This document shows positions 29,318 to 37,455 of a stretch of DNA of 64,000 nucleotides, in pieces. Every line of letters begins with the position of its first letter. The first letter of the stretch is position 1. The position numbers and the translations under genes are program-made. The notes beneath the pieces are model-generated. The model was not told the origin of the DNA and did not search any database. It saw nothing but the letters and a program-made list of their open reading frames with translations. This DNA is from Prevotella sp. E13-17 (GTDB taxonomy: Bacteria > Bacteroidota > Bacteroidia > Bacteroidales > Bacteroidaceae): assembly GCF_022024035.1 (NCBI RefSeq), contig NZ_CP091787.1, positions 1,488,001-1,552,000 on the forward strand. The letters are read 5' to 3'.

Positions 29318-29916
29318 TTATTTGCCCAAATTGCAAAGAAGAAATAGACGACGACTCACACTACTGTGACCAGTGTGGACAGCCTTTAGCTTACTGCGAG
29401 CGTTGCGGCAGAGTGGGGATGGGACGCCGTTGTACGGCCTGTGGCGGACTGATGATTTCTGCCGACGAGTATCAGCGCCGTATAGCGAATAACGGTATCT
29501 TCACGTCGTCAACCTCTATCAGCTACATGTCGATGTCGATACCGTCTAACAATGGCATTGGAGCACGTCCGTATGCTTCGCCTCCAGCAGGCATGTCGGC
29601 ACACCCTGTGGCTGGCATACCTCAGATGGTGCTCTTCAATGATTCGCTGAACATACGTATCATTGCAGAGGATGGGGCCATCATAGGTCGTCGAGAGGGG
29701 CCCTATTCACAGCTTTTGAAGCAACAAAAGTATGTGTCGGGCATTCATGCACAGTTGCGCTACAAGGCGGGCATGGGATGGTGTGTGGCCGACCGCAACT
29801 CTTCTAACGGAACAAAGTTGAACGACCATCAGCTTCAGCCCGATGTCGAAATGTCTTTGAAGAACGATGACATCCTGACCATTGCGAATGTGAACTTACG
29901 AGTAAAAATTTATTAA
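29314..29916 (+). CDS. FHA-domain protein with N-terminal zinc ribbons
   Basis: The protein has 200 residues. The N terminus holds a double zinc ribbon (CPNCKEEIDDDSHYCDQCG, then YCERCGRVGMGRRCTACGG). A low-complexity linker rich in Ser, Pro and Met runs from about 50 to 100. The C-terminal FHA domain (about 108-200) has the phosphothreonine-binding signature: GRREG, VSGIHAQL (Ser-x-x-His) and DRNSSNGTKLND. FHA domains bind phosphothreonine made by Hanks kinases, so this is the likely reader of the operon's kinase. The zinc ribbons match those of the neighbouring proteins and may tether them. It overlaps the AAA+ gene by 4 bases and lies 16 bases before the phosphatase gene. Confidence 0.93.
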   Translation: MIICPNCKEEIDDDSHYCDQCGQPLAYCERCGRVGMGRRCTACGGLMISADEYQRRIANNGIFTSSTSISYMSMSIPSNNGIGARPYASPPAGMSAHPVAGIPQMVLFNDSLNIRIIAEDGAIIGRREGPYSQLLKQQKYVSGIHAQLRYKAGMGWCVADRNSSNGTKLNDHQLQPDVEMSLKNDDILTIANVNLRVKIY

Positions 29917-29932
29917 TTATAAAAACACGACC

Positions 29933-30673
29933 ATGAGACATTTGTTTATTACAGCTGCCAGTCATACAGGCTGTGTCAGAAACAAGAATGAGGATATGGT
30001 TCTTGTTGGCGATTGGTGTTCGCGCAATGCCAAAGTGAGAAAAGTAATCAGCCTCGACACGACAGATCGTTACCTATGTTCTGTCGCCGACGGAATGGGT
30101 GGTTATAGTGGTGGCGATATCGCAAGCAATGAGGTTCTGAAGAACCTGCAGTTCTTTTTTAGCGATATTCCTACGGGACTTAATGATGACGAGTTGCGTA
30201 AGCTCTTCGACAATTGGTTGAGCAGTGTCTCCATCGTTGTCAGTTCGATGGGCCTTTCCAACAAGGAGTGTGCCGACATGGGCACCACGCTGGTGGCTTT
30301 TGCCTACTATCAAGGTCAGTATTATTGGATCAACTGTGGCGACAGCCGTCTCTATCTGCTCCACGATGGACATCTGAAGCAGCTGACCACAGACCACACG
30401 CTCGACTCTGCTCAGCACTCGGGCTATGTGACCAACTGCATTGGTGGCGGCAATAAGCACAGCTACATCGACATGGCCAACTTTACAGAGCTTTTTCACG
30501 ATGGTGACACCCTGCTGCTTTGCAGCGATGGACTCTCTGAGATGGTCAACGAAGAGAGCATTACCCAGTTGCTCATGGACGGCTTCGATGCCGATGCACT
30601 TTGCATGGCAGCCGAAGATGCCGGCGGTATAGACAATGTCTCGGCCGTTGTCATCAGAACACAAGATTTATAA
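29933..30673 (+). CDS. PP2C-type Ser/Thr protein phosphatase
   Basis: The 246-residue cytoplasmic metal-dependent phosphatase has all PP2C motifs: HTGCVRNKNEDM, the metal-binding VADGMGGYSGGDIAS, GTTLVAFAYY, NCGDSRLYLL, LLLCSDGLSEMV and the final DNVSAVVIR. All four metal-coordinating Asp residues are present. It would reverse the phosphorylation made by the kinase of the same operon. metA begins 15 bases after its stop with no terminator between, so read-through into metA is likely. Confidence 0.95.
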   Translation: MRHLFITAASHTGCVRNKNEDMVLVGDWCSRNAKVRKVISLDTTDRYLCSVADGMGGYSGGDIASNEVLKNLQFFFSDIPTGLNDDELRKLFDNWLSSVSIVVSSMGLSNKECADMGTTLVAFAYYQGQYYWINCGDSRLYLLHDGHLKQLTTDHTLDSAQHSGYVTNCIGGGNKHSYIDMANFTELFHDGDTLLLCSDGLSEMVNEESITQLLMDGFDADALCMAAEDAGGIDNVSAVVIRTQDL

Positions 30674-30688
30674 TAGTAAGTATAAACT

Positions 30689-31606
30689 ATGCCTCTTAAA
30701 TTACCAGATAGACTTCCTGCTATAGACCTACTTAAGCAGGAGAATATTTTTGTGATGGATAATTCGAGGGCACATGCACAGGACATCCGTCCGTTGCGCA
30801 TTGTCATACTGAACTTGATGCCCTTGAAAATAACGACAGAGACCGACTTGATTCGTTTGCTGTCAAACACTCCCTTGCAGATTGAAGTCAACTTTATGAA
30901 GCTGCGCAGTCATACGCCTAAGAACACCCCCATTGAACACATGATGATGTTCTATCGCGACTTCGAACTGCTGCGCCACGAGAAGTTTGATGGCATGATC
31001 ATCACCGGTGCGCCGGTAGAGGGCATGCCCTTCGAGGAAGTGGGCTACTGGGACGAAATCACCGACATCTTCAATTGGGCGCGCACGCACGTGACGAGTA
31101 CCTTATATATCTGTTGGGCAGCTCAGGCAGGTCTTTACCACTACTATGGCGTGCCAAAGTATTCGTTGCCCAAAAAGATGTTTGGCATCTTCGAACAGCA
31201 CATCCTGGCACCTTATCTGCCCATCTTCCGCGGTTTCGACGATGTGTTCATGATGCCTCACAGTCGCCACACCGAAGTTCTTCAGTCTGACATTCAGCAA
31301 CACCAGGAACTGCAAGTGGTGGCCACGTCGGAAGACAGTGGCGTCAGCATTGTCATGGCGCGTAATGGCCGCGAGTTCTTCATCACAGGTCACATGGAAT
31401 ATGCACCCGAAACGCTCGACAACGAGTACAAGCGTGATCTGGGTGTGCGAGATGATGTGGATATGCCTCGCAACTATTATCGCCACAACGATCCCTCACA
31501 GGCTCCTTTGGTGACTTGGCGCGCACATGCCAATCTGTTTTATAACAACTGGATCAATTACTACGTCTATCAGGAGACGCCCTACGATATCAATCAGATT
31601 AAATAA
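30689..31606 (+). CDS. metA: Homoserine O-acyltransferase MetA
   Basis: MetA activates homoserine by acylation in methionine synthesis. The 305-residue protein has the normal length and the amidotransferase-like fold: PLRIVILNLMPLKITTE near the N terminus, GAPVEGMPFEEVGYWDEI, the acyl-enzyme Cys in YICWAAQAGLYHYYG, HSRHTEV and the catalytic His/Glu in GHMEYAPETLDNEYKRD. Whether it uses succinyl-CoA or acetyl-CoA cannot be settled by eye. No SAM-responsive riboswitch fits in the 15-base gap upstream, so its expression may depend on the signalling operon. Its stop overlaps the next start by one base (TAATG). Confidence 0.96.
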   Translation: MPLKLPDRLPAIDLLKQENIFVMDNSRAHAQDIRPLRIVILNLMPLKITTETDLIRLLSNTPLQIEVNFMKLRSHTPKNTPIEHMMMFYRDFELLRHEKFDGMIITGAPVEGMPFEEVGYWDEITDIFNWARTHVTSTLYICWAAQAGLYHYYGVPKYSLPKKMFGIFEQHILAPYLPIFRGFDDVFMMPHSRHTEVLQSDIQQHQELQVVATSEDSGVSIVMARNGREFFITGHMEYAPETLDNEYKRDLGVRDDVDMPRNYYRHNDPSQAPLVTWRAHANLFYNNWINYYVYQETPYDINQIK

Positions 31607-33465
31607 TGAGAGCGCTCGAACTATTGGCTCCAGCCAAGAATCTGGAATACGGAAAAGCCGCCATCGACCATGGCGCCGATGCCGTGTATATCGGAGCTAA
31701 CCGTTTTGGTGCGCGTGTGGCTGCCGGCAATAGTGTGGAAGACATTGCCGAGCTTTGTCGTTATGCCCACTTGTTTGGTGCCAAGGTCTATGTCACGGTC
31801 AACACTATCGTTTACGACCAGGAGCTCGACGACACCCGCCGTTTGCTCCATGAGCTTGAACATGCTCGCGTCGATGCCATCCTGGTGCAGGATATGGCAG
31901 TGCTTCAGATGATGCACGACGATGCTGTCAGGGTGGCGGTGCATGCCTCTACCCAGACCGACAACCGGACGGTGGAGAAAGTGCGCTGGCTCAGCAACCT
32001 GGGTTTCAGGCGTGTAGTGCTGGCACGCGAGTCATCGCTGCGCGACATTGAGAACATCCATCAGGCTCTGCCCGACACCGAACTGGAGGTATTCGTCCAT
32101 GGTGCCCTGTGCGTCAGCTTCTCGGGGTTGTGCTATGCATCGCAATACTGCTTTGACCGCAGTGCCAATCGTGGTGCTTGTGCACAGTTCTGCCGCATGA
32201 AGTTCGACTTGATCGATGCCAATGGGGTGGAGTGGGAGCACCAGCGCCACCTGCTGTCGTTGAAAGACATGAACCAGCTGACCAACCTCGAGGCGCTGGC
32301 CGATGCCGGTGCCACGTCGTTCAAGATCGAAGGCCGGCTGAAAGATCTGTCATATGTTAAGAATGTGACGGCGGCTTATAGCGAGGCGCTCAACCAACTG
32401 GTGGCGCACCATCCCGACCGTTATCAGCGCGCCTCAAAGGGACGTTGCTCCTATACCTTCCGTCCCGACTTGAACCGCACGTTCAATCGTGGCTACACCA
32501 CCTATTTTCTCGGCGACAAACGTCAGCCAGTGTGGTCGCCCAATACACCTAAAGCACTGGGTGAATATGTGGGAAAGGTGAAGGAACTGCGCGGCGGCTC
32601 GTTCAATGTGGCCAGCGTTGCTGCCTTTGCCAATGGCGACGGTCTCTGTTTTCTCAATGACCAACGCGAACTCGAAGGCTTTCGCGTGAACCGTGCTGAG
32701 GGCAACCGCCTGTTTCCGCTCAAGATGCCGCGTGGTTTGAAACCCGGTGTCGGGCTCTATCGCAGCAACGACCAGCAGATGGAACGCCTGTTGGCTAAGC
32801 CCAGTGCTGAGCGTAAGATTCCTGTGGTCATGCAGCTACAGGCTGTTGATGGTGGCTTCTCACTGACGGTTGCCGAAGTGGTGACAGGCAAGGAGGGTGA
32901 CTTCTCATGGACTGCCGACAAAGTGACGGCTACAATCAAAGCCGAACATCAAGAGGCACAAAAGCCACAGCGTGATAACATCGTCCGACAATTGGAGAAG
33001 TTGGGAGGCACACCCTACGAGTGTGTCGAAGTGATGCTGGCAGACGACTTCAACTATTTCATTCCCAGCAGCCTGTTGGCCGACCTGCGTCGTCAGTCGG
33101 TAGCACTGCTCCAGCAGCAGAGTGAGCGCACAGGAAGCGCTGCCCCGCTGGCTCCGCTGCCCGTACAGACACCACCGTCCTACGAGCGCAGCTACTGCTA
33201 TAATGTGTCCAACACCATGGCGCGATCGTTCTACGAGCAGCGTGGCGTCAAGCCTGAGCCCGCCTTCGAGGTCCGTCAGCCTGCCGATGCCCAGTTGATG
33301 CAGTGTCGTCATTGCATCCGTTTCTCGATGGGCTACTGCGTCAAGCATGGCGGTGTGCGTCCTGAGTGGCGCGAGCCCCTCAGACTTCGCTTGGCCGATG
33401 GTCGCAAGTTCCGGTTGGAGTTCGATTGTAAACAGTGTCAAATGAATGTGTATGCCGATGCGTAA
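31606..33465 (+). CDS. U32 family protein (RlhA/TrhP-like RNA hydroxylation type)
   Basis: The protein has 619 residues, the length of the long U32 proteins. N-terminal TIM-barrel motifs are LLAPAKNLEYGKAAIDHGADAVYIGA and GARVAAGNS. The U32 signature is ELEVFVHGALCVSFSGLCYASQ, followed by the Cys-rich CFDRSANRGACAQFCR, and further Cys residues near the C terminus (CRHCIR, CKQC). Long U32 members are annotated as collagenases, but the E. coli relatives RlhA and TrhP are needed for hydroxycytidine in 23S rRNA and hydroxyuridine in tRNA; an RNA modification role is therefore more likely here. The gene is coupled to metA by the TAATG overlap. Confidence 0.88.
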   Translation: MRALELLAPAKNLEYGKAAIDHGADAVYIGANRFGARVAAGNSVEDIAELCRYAHLFGAKVYVTVNTIVYDQELDDTRRLLHELEHARVDAILVQDMAVLQMMHDDAVRVAVHASTQTDNRTVEKVRWLSNLGFRRVVLARESSLRDIENIHQALPDTELEVFVHGALCVSFSGLCYASQYCFDRSANRGACAQFCRMKFDLIDANGVEWEHQRHLLSLKDMNQLTNLEALADAGATSFKIEGRLKDLSYVKNVTAAYSEALNQLVAHHPDRYQRASKGRCSYTFRPDLNRTFNRGYTTYFLGDKRQPVWSPNTPKALGEYVGKVKELRGGSFNVASVAAFANGDGLCFLNDQRELEGFRVNRAEGNRLFPLKMPRGLKPGVGLYRSNDQQMERLLAKPSAERKIPVVMQLQAVDGGFSLTVAEVVTGKEGDFSWTADKVTATIKAEHQEAQKPQRDNIVRQLEKLGGTPYECVEVMLADDFNYFIPSSLLADLRRQSVALLQQQSERTGSAAPLAPLPVQTPPSYERSYCYNVSNTMARSFYEQRGVKPEPAFEVRQPADAQLMQCRHCIRFSMGYCVKHGGVRPEWREPLRLRLADGRKFRLEFDCKQCQMNVYADA

Positions 33466-34441
33466 AGTTGTTTTTTTTCTGCTTGCTCTATCACTGATGG
33501 TCGCTAGTTGCTATCGTCAGGAGGTAGAAACCCCCGATGCCTGGGAGCTGACTGACGATCAGTTGGATTCCATATCCTTCTACACCACGCATCACTACAC
33601 GCGCAACTACAACTTCTTTGTGAAGGCCGACTCCGTACTGCTCATCAATCAGCAACCATCTGAATATCTGAGTGGTATGCTGGTAGATACCTTTGCCGTG
33701 ATGAGAGGCGACCGCCTGGTGGTGGCCGACATCATGACCATGCCTTCCGACACGATCGACTCGGTCTGGGTGCAGGTAGCACGCGACCAGCTGACCATGG
33801 GGTGGACCCATGAGAGCGAGTTGCTGAAGGGCGTTGAGCCCGACAACCCCATCTCGCAGTTCATCGACTCTTTCTCTGACACTCACCTGCTTATCTTCAT
33901 GGCATTTCTCTCTTTGGTGACTGCCATGTTCATCATCCGCCACCTCTATCGCAAGCGGGCCCGTCTGGTGCACTTCAACGACATTGGCTCGTTCTATCCC
34001 ACAGCCCTGGCATTGATGGTGGCCTCGTCGGCCGTGTTCTATAGCACCATACAGCTGGTTGACCCCGACTCGTGGCGTCACTACTACTATCATCCCACGC
34101 TCAACCCCTTTGCCGTGCCTCTTCACCTGGGACTTTTCCTGGCATCGGTGTGGGCAATGCTGCTTGTTGGGTTGGCTGCACTCGACGACATCCGCAGGCA
34201 TCTGTCCACCTCTGAGGCCTTCTTCTACTGTCTCGGCCTGGCTGGTGTCTGTGCCATCGATTATGTGTTGTTCAGTATCTCCACCTTATATTATGTGGGT
34301 TATCCGCTGCTGGTGGCCTACTACATCTATGCCATCAGGGGCTACGTCCACACCAGCAGGGCCAAGTATTTCTGCGGCCGATGTGGTGCCGGACTGCAGG
34401 AGAAAGGCTTCTGTCCGCATTGTGGCGCACTGAACACTTGA
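33458..34441 (+). CDS. Membrane lipoprotein with C-terminal zinc ribbon
   Basis: The protein has 327 residues. The chosen ATG (33458) gives a compact lipoprotein signal (MRKVVFFLLALSLMVASC, lipobox VASC); two in-frame ATGs lie up to 12 bases upstream, all inside the end of the U32 gene. An extracytoplasmic region of about 120 residues is followed by about five membrane helices (LIFMAFLSLVTAMFIIRHLY, then FYPTALALMVASSAVFY and others). The cytoplasmic C-terminal end is a zinc ribbon (CGRCGAGLQEKGFCPHCG). I do not recognise the family. The ribbon closely resembles those of the kinase/AAA+/FHA operon 3 kb upstream, so it could be a membrane partner of that system; this is inference from context only. 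Confidence 0.78.
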   Translation: MRKVVFFLLALSLMVASCYRQEVETPDAWELTDDQLDSISFYTTHHYTRNYNFFVKADSVLLINQQPSEYLSGMLVDTFAVMRGDRLVVADIMTMPSDTIDSVWVQVARDQLTMGWTHESELLKGVEPDNPISQFIDSFSDTHLLIFMAFLSLVTAMFIIRHLYRKRARLVHFNDIGSFYPTALALMVASSAVFYSTIQLVDPDSWRHYYYHPTLNPFAVPLHLGLFLASVWAMLLVGLAALDDIRRHLSTSEAFFYCLGLAGVCAIDYVLFSISTLYYVGYPLLVAYYIYAIRGYVHTSRAKYFCGRCGAGLQEKGFCPHCGALNT

Positions 34442-34485
34442 TAAAATCCATATAAATGAGGATTTCTGAATTGAAAAAATAGTAA

Positions 34486-34493
34486 TACCTTTG
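34486..34493 (+). promoter_or_regulatory. -7 box upstream of TonB receptor
   Basis: TACCTTTG lies 42 bases before the receptor ATG at 34536. The -33 region reads TTTCTG rather than TTTG. Confidence 0.6.
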
Positions 34494-34535
34494 CAGCCGT
34501 AAAATATTACCTATTCTTTTTTGTTATACATAAAC

Positions 34536-36902
34536 ATGATTAGATTGTTTTTATCAGGACTTGCCCTCGTGACTGTCGCAAATGTCATGGGCAACAATGT
34601 GATAACCACACCCGAGGAGATGAACGACACATCGCGTGTCGTTGATCTTGACGAGGTGGTTGTCGTGTCACAACCGAAAGATGTGTTCCGTCTGCGCCAG
34701 CAACCCACTCATAGCACGCTCTTCAGCGAGACAGAACTGAAGCACATCAACGCCACCGACCTGGCCAATCTCTCGGCCTACGTACCCTCGTTCACCATGC
34801 CTGTCTATGGCTCGCGCCTCACCTCGTCGGTCTATATGCGTGGCACGGGCTCACGCATGAACACGGCAGCACCTTCGGTACCCATCTACTATGATAACAT
34901 CCCCTTGGTGTCCAAGTCGGCATTCAATACCCATTTCTATATGCTCGACCGCATTGATGTGCTCCATGGTCCTCAGGCCACACTCTATGGCATGAACTCT
35001 GAAGGCGGACTGGTGCGCATCTTCTCTAAGAACCCTATGAACTACCAGGGCACCGATGTCAATCTAGGACTGGCCTCTGGGCTGCAGCGCCGGGCAGAGG
35101 TGGCTCACTTTCAGCGTCCGTCAGAGTGTTTTGCCTACTCGGTGGCCATGTTCTACAGTGGTCAGGATGGCTTCTTTTATAACGATGCCCTGCACGAGCA
35201 AAACGATAAGATGAGCGAAGCCGGTGGGCGCTTGCGTCTGCTGTGGCATGCCACCAACCGCCTCAATTTCGACTTCACAGCTGACTATCAATTCTCTGAT
35301 CAGAATGGCTTCCCCTATGGCAAGTATGACGATGGCGAGGTGCTGAACCCTGCCACTACGACGATGAACACCTATCGTCGCAATATGTTGAACACTGGTC
35401 TCACAGTGAACTACCATGCCAACAAGTTTCTGTTCACTGCTACCACCAGCTATCAGCACCTCTACGACAAGATGAACATGGACAACGACTACACACCAGC
35501 CGACCGCATCAGCATGTATCAGCATCAGCGTCAGAATGCATTCACCGAGGAACTCAGCCTGCACAGCAAGACCGACAGTCGATGGCAGTGGACACTGGGC
35601 GCCTTTGGCAGTTATCAGAACTTGCATACAGATGCGCCTGTGTTCTTTGGCTCTGACATGAAAAACTCGCTGGCGGCCATGTTGCAGAACATGCTTCAGG
35701 GCATCATGCCACCAACGGTGCCGCATTCGTTCACACGTATGGATATTCCTCACTTCTATGTGGCTGGCTATTTCAAGACGCCAAAGTATAATGTGGGCGT
35801 CTTCCACGAGTCCAATATCAAGCTCACCGACCGCCTCACAGCCACTTTGGGCCTGCGCTATGAGTATAGTAGGGTGAAACTCGACTACCAGGCTGCCGGA
35901 CGACTGAACCTCGACTACGACCTCACCGTCTTCGGACGTTCCAATAACTACAGCCAGTGGCTCAATGACACCCTGAAGAGTACATCCGCCACCACCTCCA
36001 GTCAGCTGTTGCCCAAGGTGGGACTGACCTATGCCATCGATGCCAAAGGCAGCAATGTCTATGCCTTGTTCAGCAAGGGTTATCGCGATGGCGGCTACAA
36101 CATACAGGGCTTCTCGTCGATTATCCAGCCCGAGATGATGCAGAACGGGCGCAACATTCGTCAGGGCGACTTCAATGTGCCTCACACCGATGCCGAGTAT
36201 GACCTGATCAACAAGGCCGTGGCCTACGAGCCAGAGACGTCGTGGAACTACGAGGCAGGTGCTCACCTAAACCTCTTCGATGGTAAGTTGCATGCCGACA
36301 TCACGGGCTACTTCATGCAGGTCAAGAATCTGCAGCTCACCAAGATGGAGGGCGCCTATGGCTTCGGTCGCATGGTGGTCAATGCAGGTAAAAGTCAGAA
36401 CATCGGTGCCGAGCTGTCGCTGCGCGGCAGTGCTGTCGATGACCACCTTGCATGGGCGGCTTCCTACAGTTTTACACATGCCACATTCAGTGACTACACC
36501 GACCAGGTCACAGCTGCTGATGGCACTGTCAGCCTGCTCGACTACAAAGACAACAAGGTGCCCTATATCCCCGTGCACATGTTTGCAGCCATGGCCGACT
36601 ATCGCTTCGACATTCTCAACGACGAAGTGCTGAGGTCTGTCACACTCGGTGTCAATGTGGCTGGTCAGGGCAAGACCTATTGGGACGATGCCAACACCAC
36701 AGCACAGAAGTTGTATGCCACCCTGGGCGCTCATGTGGCTCTCGATATGGGCTGCGTCAACGTGAACTTTTGGGGGCGCAACATCACTGATACGCGCTAC
36801 CTCACCTTCGTGAGTGACATCAGTCAGGACAATTCAGGCAATTTCTACGGACAGCGCGGCCTGCCGTTTCAGTTGGGCATAGATGTCAGCTTGAGGTTCT
36901 AG
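34536..36902 (+). CDS. TonB-dependent outer-membrane receptor
   Basis: The protein has 788 residues from the ATG at 34536; a TTG 15 bases upstream is less likely. A signal peptide (IRLFLSGLALVTVANVMG) is followed by a short TonB-box-like DLDEVVVVSQP, a plug domain (LSAYVPSFTMPVYGSRLTSSV, LHGPQATLYGMNSEGG) and a 22-strand barrel ending in FQLGIDVSLRF with terminal Phe. There is no N-terminal carboxypeptidase-like domain and no SusD, so this is not a glycan SusC. The layout is that of siderophore or metal-chelate receptors (FpvA/IrgA style); the ligand is not predictable. It is a single-gene unit ended by a strong terminator. Confidence 0.92.
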   Translation: MIRLFLSGLALVTVANVMGNNVITTPEEMNDTSRVVDLDEVVVVSQPKDVFRLRQQPTHSTLFSETELKHINATDLANLSAYVPSFTMPVYGSRLTSSVYMRGTGSRMNTAAPSVPIYYDNIPLVSKSAFNTHFYMLDRIDVLHGPQATLYGMNSEGGLVRIFSKNPMNYQGTDVNLGLASGLQRRAEVAHFQRPSECFAYSVAMFYSGQDGFFYNDALHEQNDKMSEAGGRLRLLWHATNRLNFDFTADYQFSDQNGFPYGKYDDGEVLNPATTTMNTYRRNMLNTGLTVNYHANKFLFTATTSYQHLYDKMNMDNDYTPADRISMYQHQRQNAFTEELSLHSKTDSRWQWTLGAFGSYQNLHTDAPVFFGSDMKNSLAAMLQNMLQGIMPPTVPHSFTRMDIPHFYVAGYFKTPKYNVGVFHESNIKLTDRLTATLGLRYEYSRVKLDYQAAGRLNLDYDLTVFGRSNNYSQWLNDTLKSTSATTSSQLLPKVGLTYAIDAKGSNVYALFSKGYRDGGYNIQGFSSIIQPEMMQNGRNIRQGDFNVPHTDAEYDLINKAVAYEPETSWNYEAGAHLNLFDGKLHADITGYFMQVKNLQLTKMEGAYGFGRMVVNAGKSQNIGAELSLRGSAVDDHLAWAASYSFTHATFSDYTDQVTAADGTVSLLDYKDNKVPYIPVHMFAAMADYRFDILNDEVLRSVTLGVNVAGQGKTYWDDANTTAQKLYATLGAHVALDMGCVNVNFWGRNITDTRYLTFVSDISQDNSGNFYGQRGLPFQLGIDVSLRF

Positions 36903-36926
36903 GACAAGAAAAAAGAGACTTATTAA

Positions 36927-36958
36927 TTTGCATATTCAGATGTAAATGCGTATTTTTG
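36927..36958 (+). promoter_or_regulatory. Promoter of the Lys/Ala-rich helix gene, overlapping a terminator
   Basis: TTTG (36927-36930), 20 bases, TATTTTTG (36951-36958). The -7 box sits in the left arm and loop of the terminator hairpin of the receptor gene. The resulting leader is about 110 nt. Confidence 0.65.
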
Positions 36959-36985
36959 CACTCAGAAATACGCATTTACTTTTTT
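36942..36985 (+). terminator. Terminator after TonB receptor gene
   Basis: GTAAATGCGTATTT and AAATACGCATTTAC form a perfect 14-bp stem around a 10-base loop, followed by six T. Confidence 0.92.
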
Positions 36986-37074
36986 GTAGAGCGTATGCCC
37001 GTGCAAAGGCCAAATGAGCATTGCTGAGCAAAAGAGAGTATTATTATCATAACTATTAACATTATAATTAAATT

Positions 37075-37440
37075 ATGAAAAAGCTATTGATGTCTGTTCT
37101 GATGGCTGTGGCATGTACCGCAGTCCAAGCTCAAAACGTGGTTACTGTGAAAGATGCTTCAAATATGACTGCTAAAGAACTGAAGCAAGCAGCCAAGGAG
37201 CAAAAGAAGAAGGAAAATGCTATCAAGGCCGAAGCTAAGGCAAAGGTTGCCGTGCAGAAGGCGCAGAAGAAGTATGAGTCTGCACAGAAAGCCGCAGCGA
37301 AAGCTGCCAAGAAGGCTGAGCAGGCACAGAAGGCTGCCGAGAAGGCTAAAAACAAGGCCGAGAGTGCTCGCAAAGCCTACGAGAAGGCACAGGGTAAACA
37401 TGCTGATGCTACCAAGGAGTTGGTAACACCTGAGGCATAG
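37075..37440 (+). CDS. Secreted Lys/Ala-rich coiled-coil protein
   Basis: The protein has 121 residues: signal peptide MKKLLMSVLMAVACTAVQAQ, a short linker, then about 90 residues of nearly uninterrupted helix made of Lys, Ala, Glu and Gln (pattern KAxxKAEQAQKAAEKAKNKAE). The spacing of Ala suits a coiled coil or a single long helix of the TolA/Lpp kind, strongly positively charged in its middle. There is no Cys, no lipobox, no transmembrane segment beyond the signal. Codon use is like its neighbours, so the gene is likely real. Function is unknown; envelope spacing or binding to anionic polymers would fit the composition. It has its own promoter overlapping the upstream terminator. Confidence 0.8.
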   Translation: MKKLLMSVLMAVACTAVQAQNVVTVKDASNMTAKELKQAAKEQKKKENAIKAEAKAKVAVQKAQKKYESAQKAAAKAAKKAEQAQKAAEKAKNKAESARKAYEKAQGKHADATKELVTPEA

Positions 37441-37455
37441 CTCTTATAGTATAAT

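Noticed and set aside
21945..30673. Type VI secretion regulatory locus
   Set aside because: Kinase, FHA and PP2C are present, but no Tss structural gene (Hcp, VgrG, TssB/C, ClpV) occurs in the window, and the AAA+ protein is CbxX-like, not ClpV-like.
31606..33465. Secreted collagenase
   Set aside because: The U32 protein has no signal peptide and matches the long RNA-modification branch with Cys clusters better than a protease.
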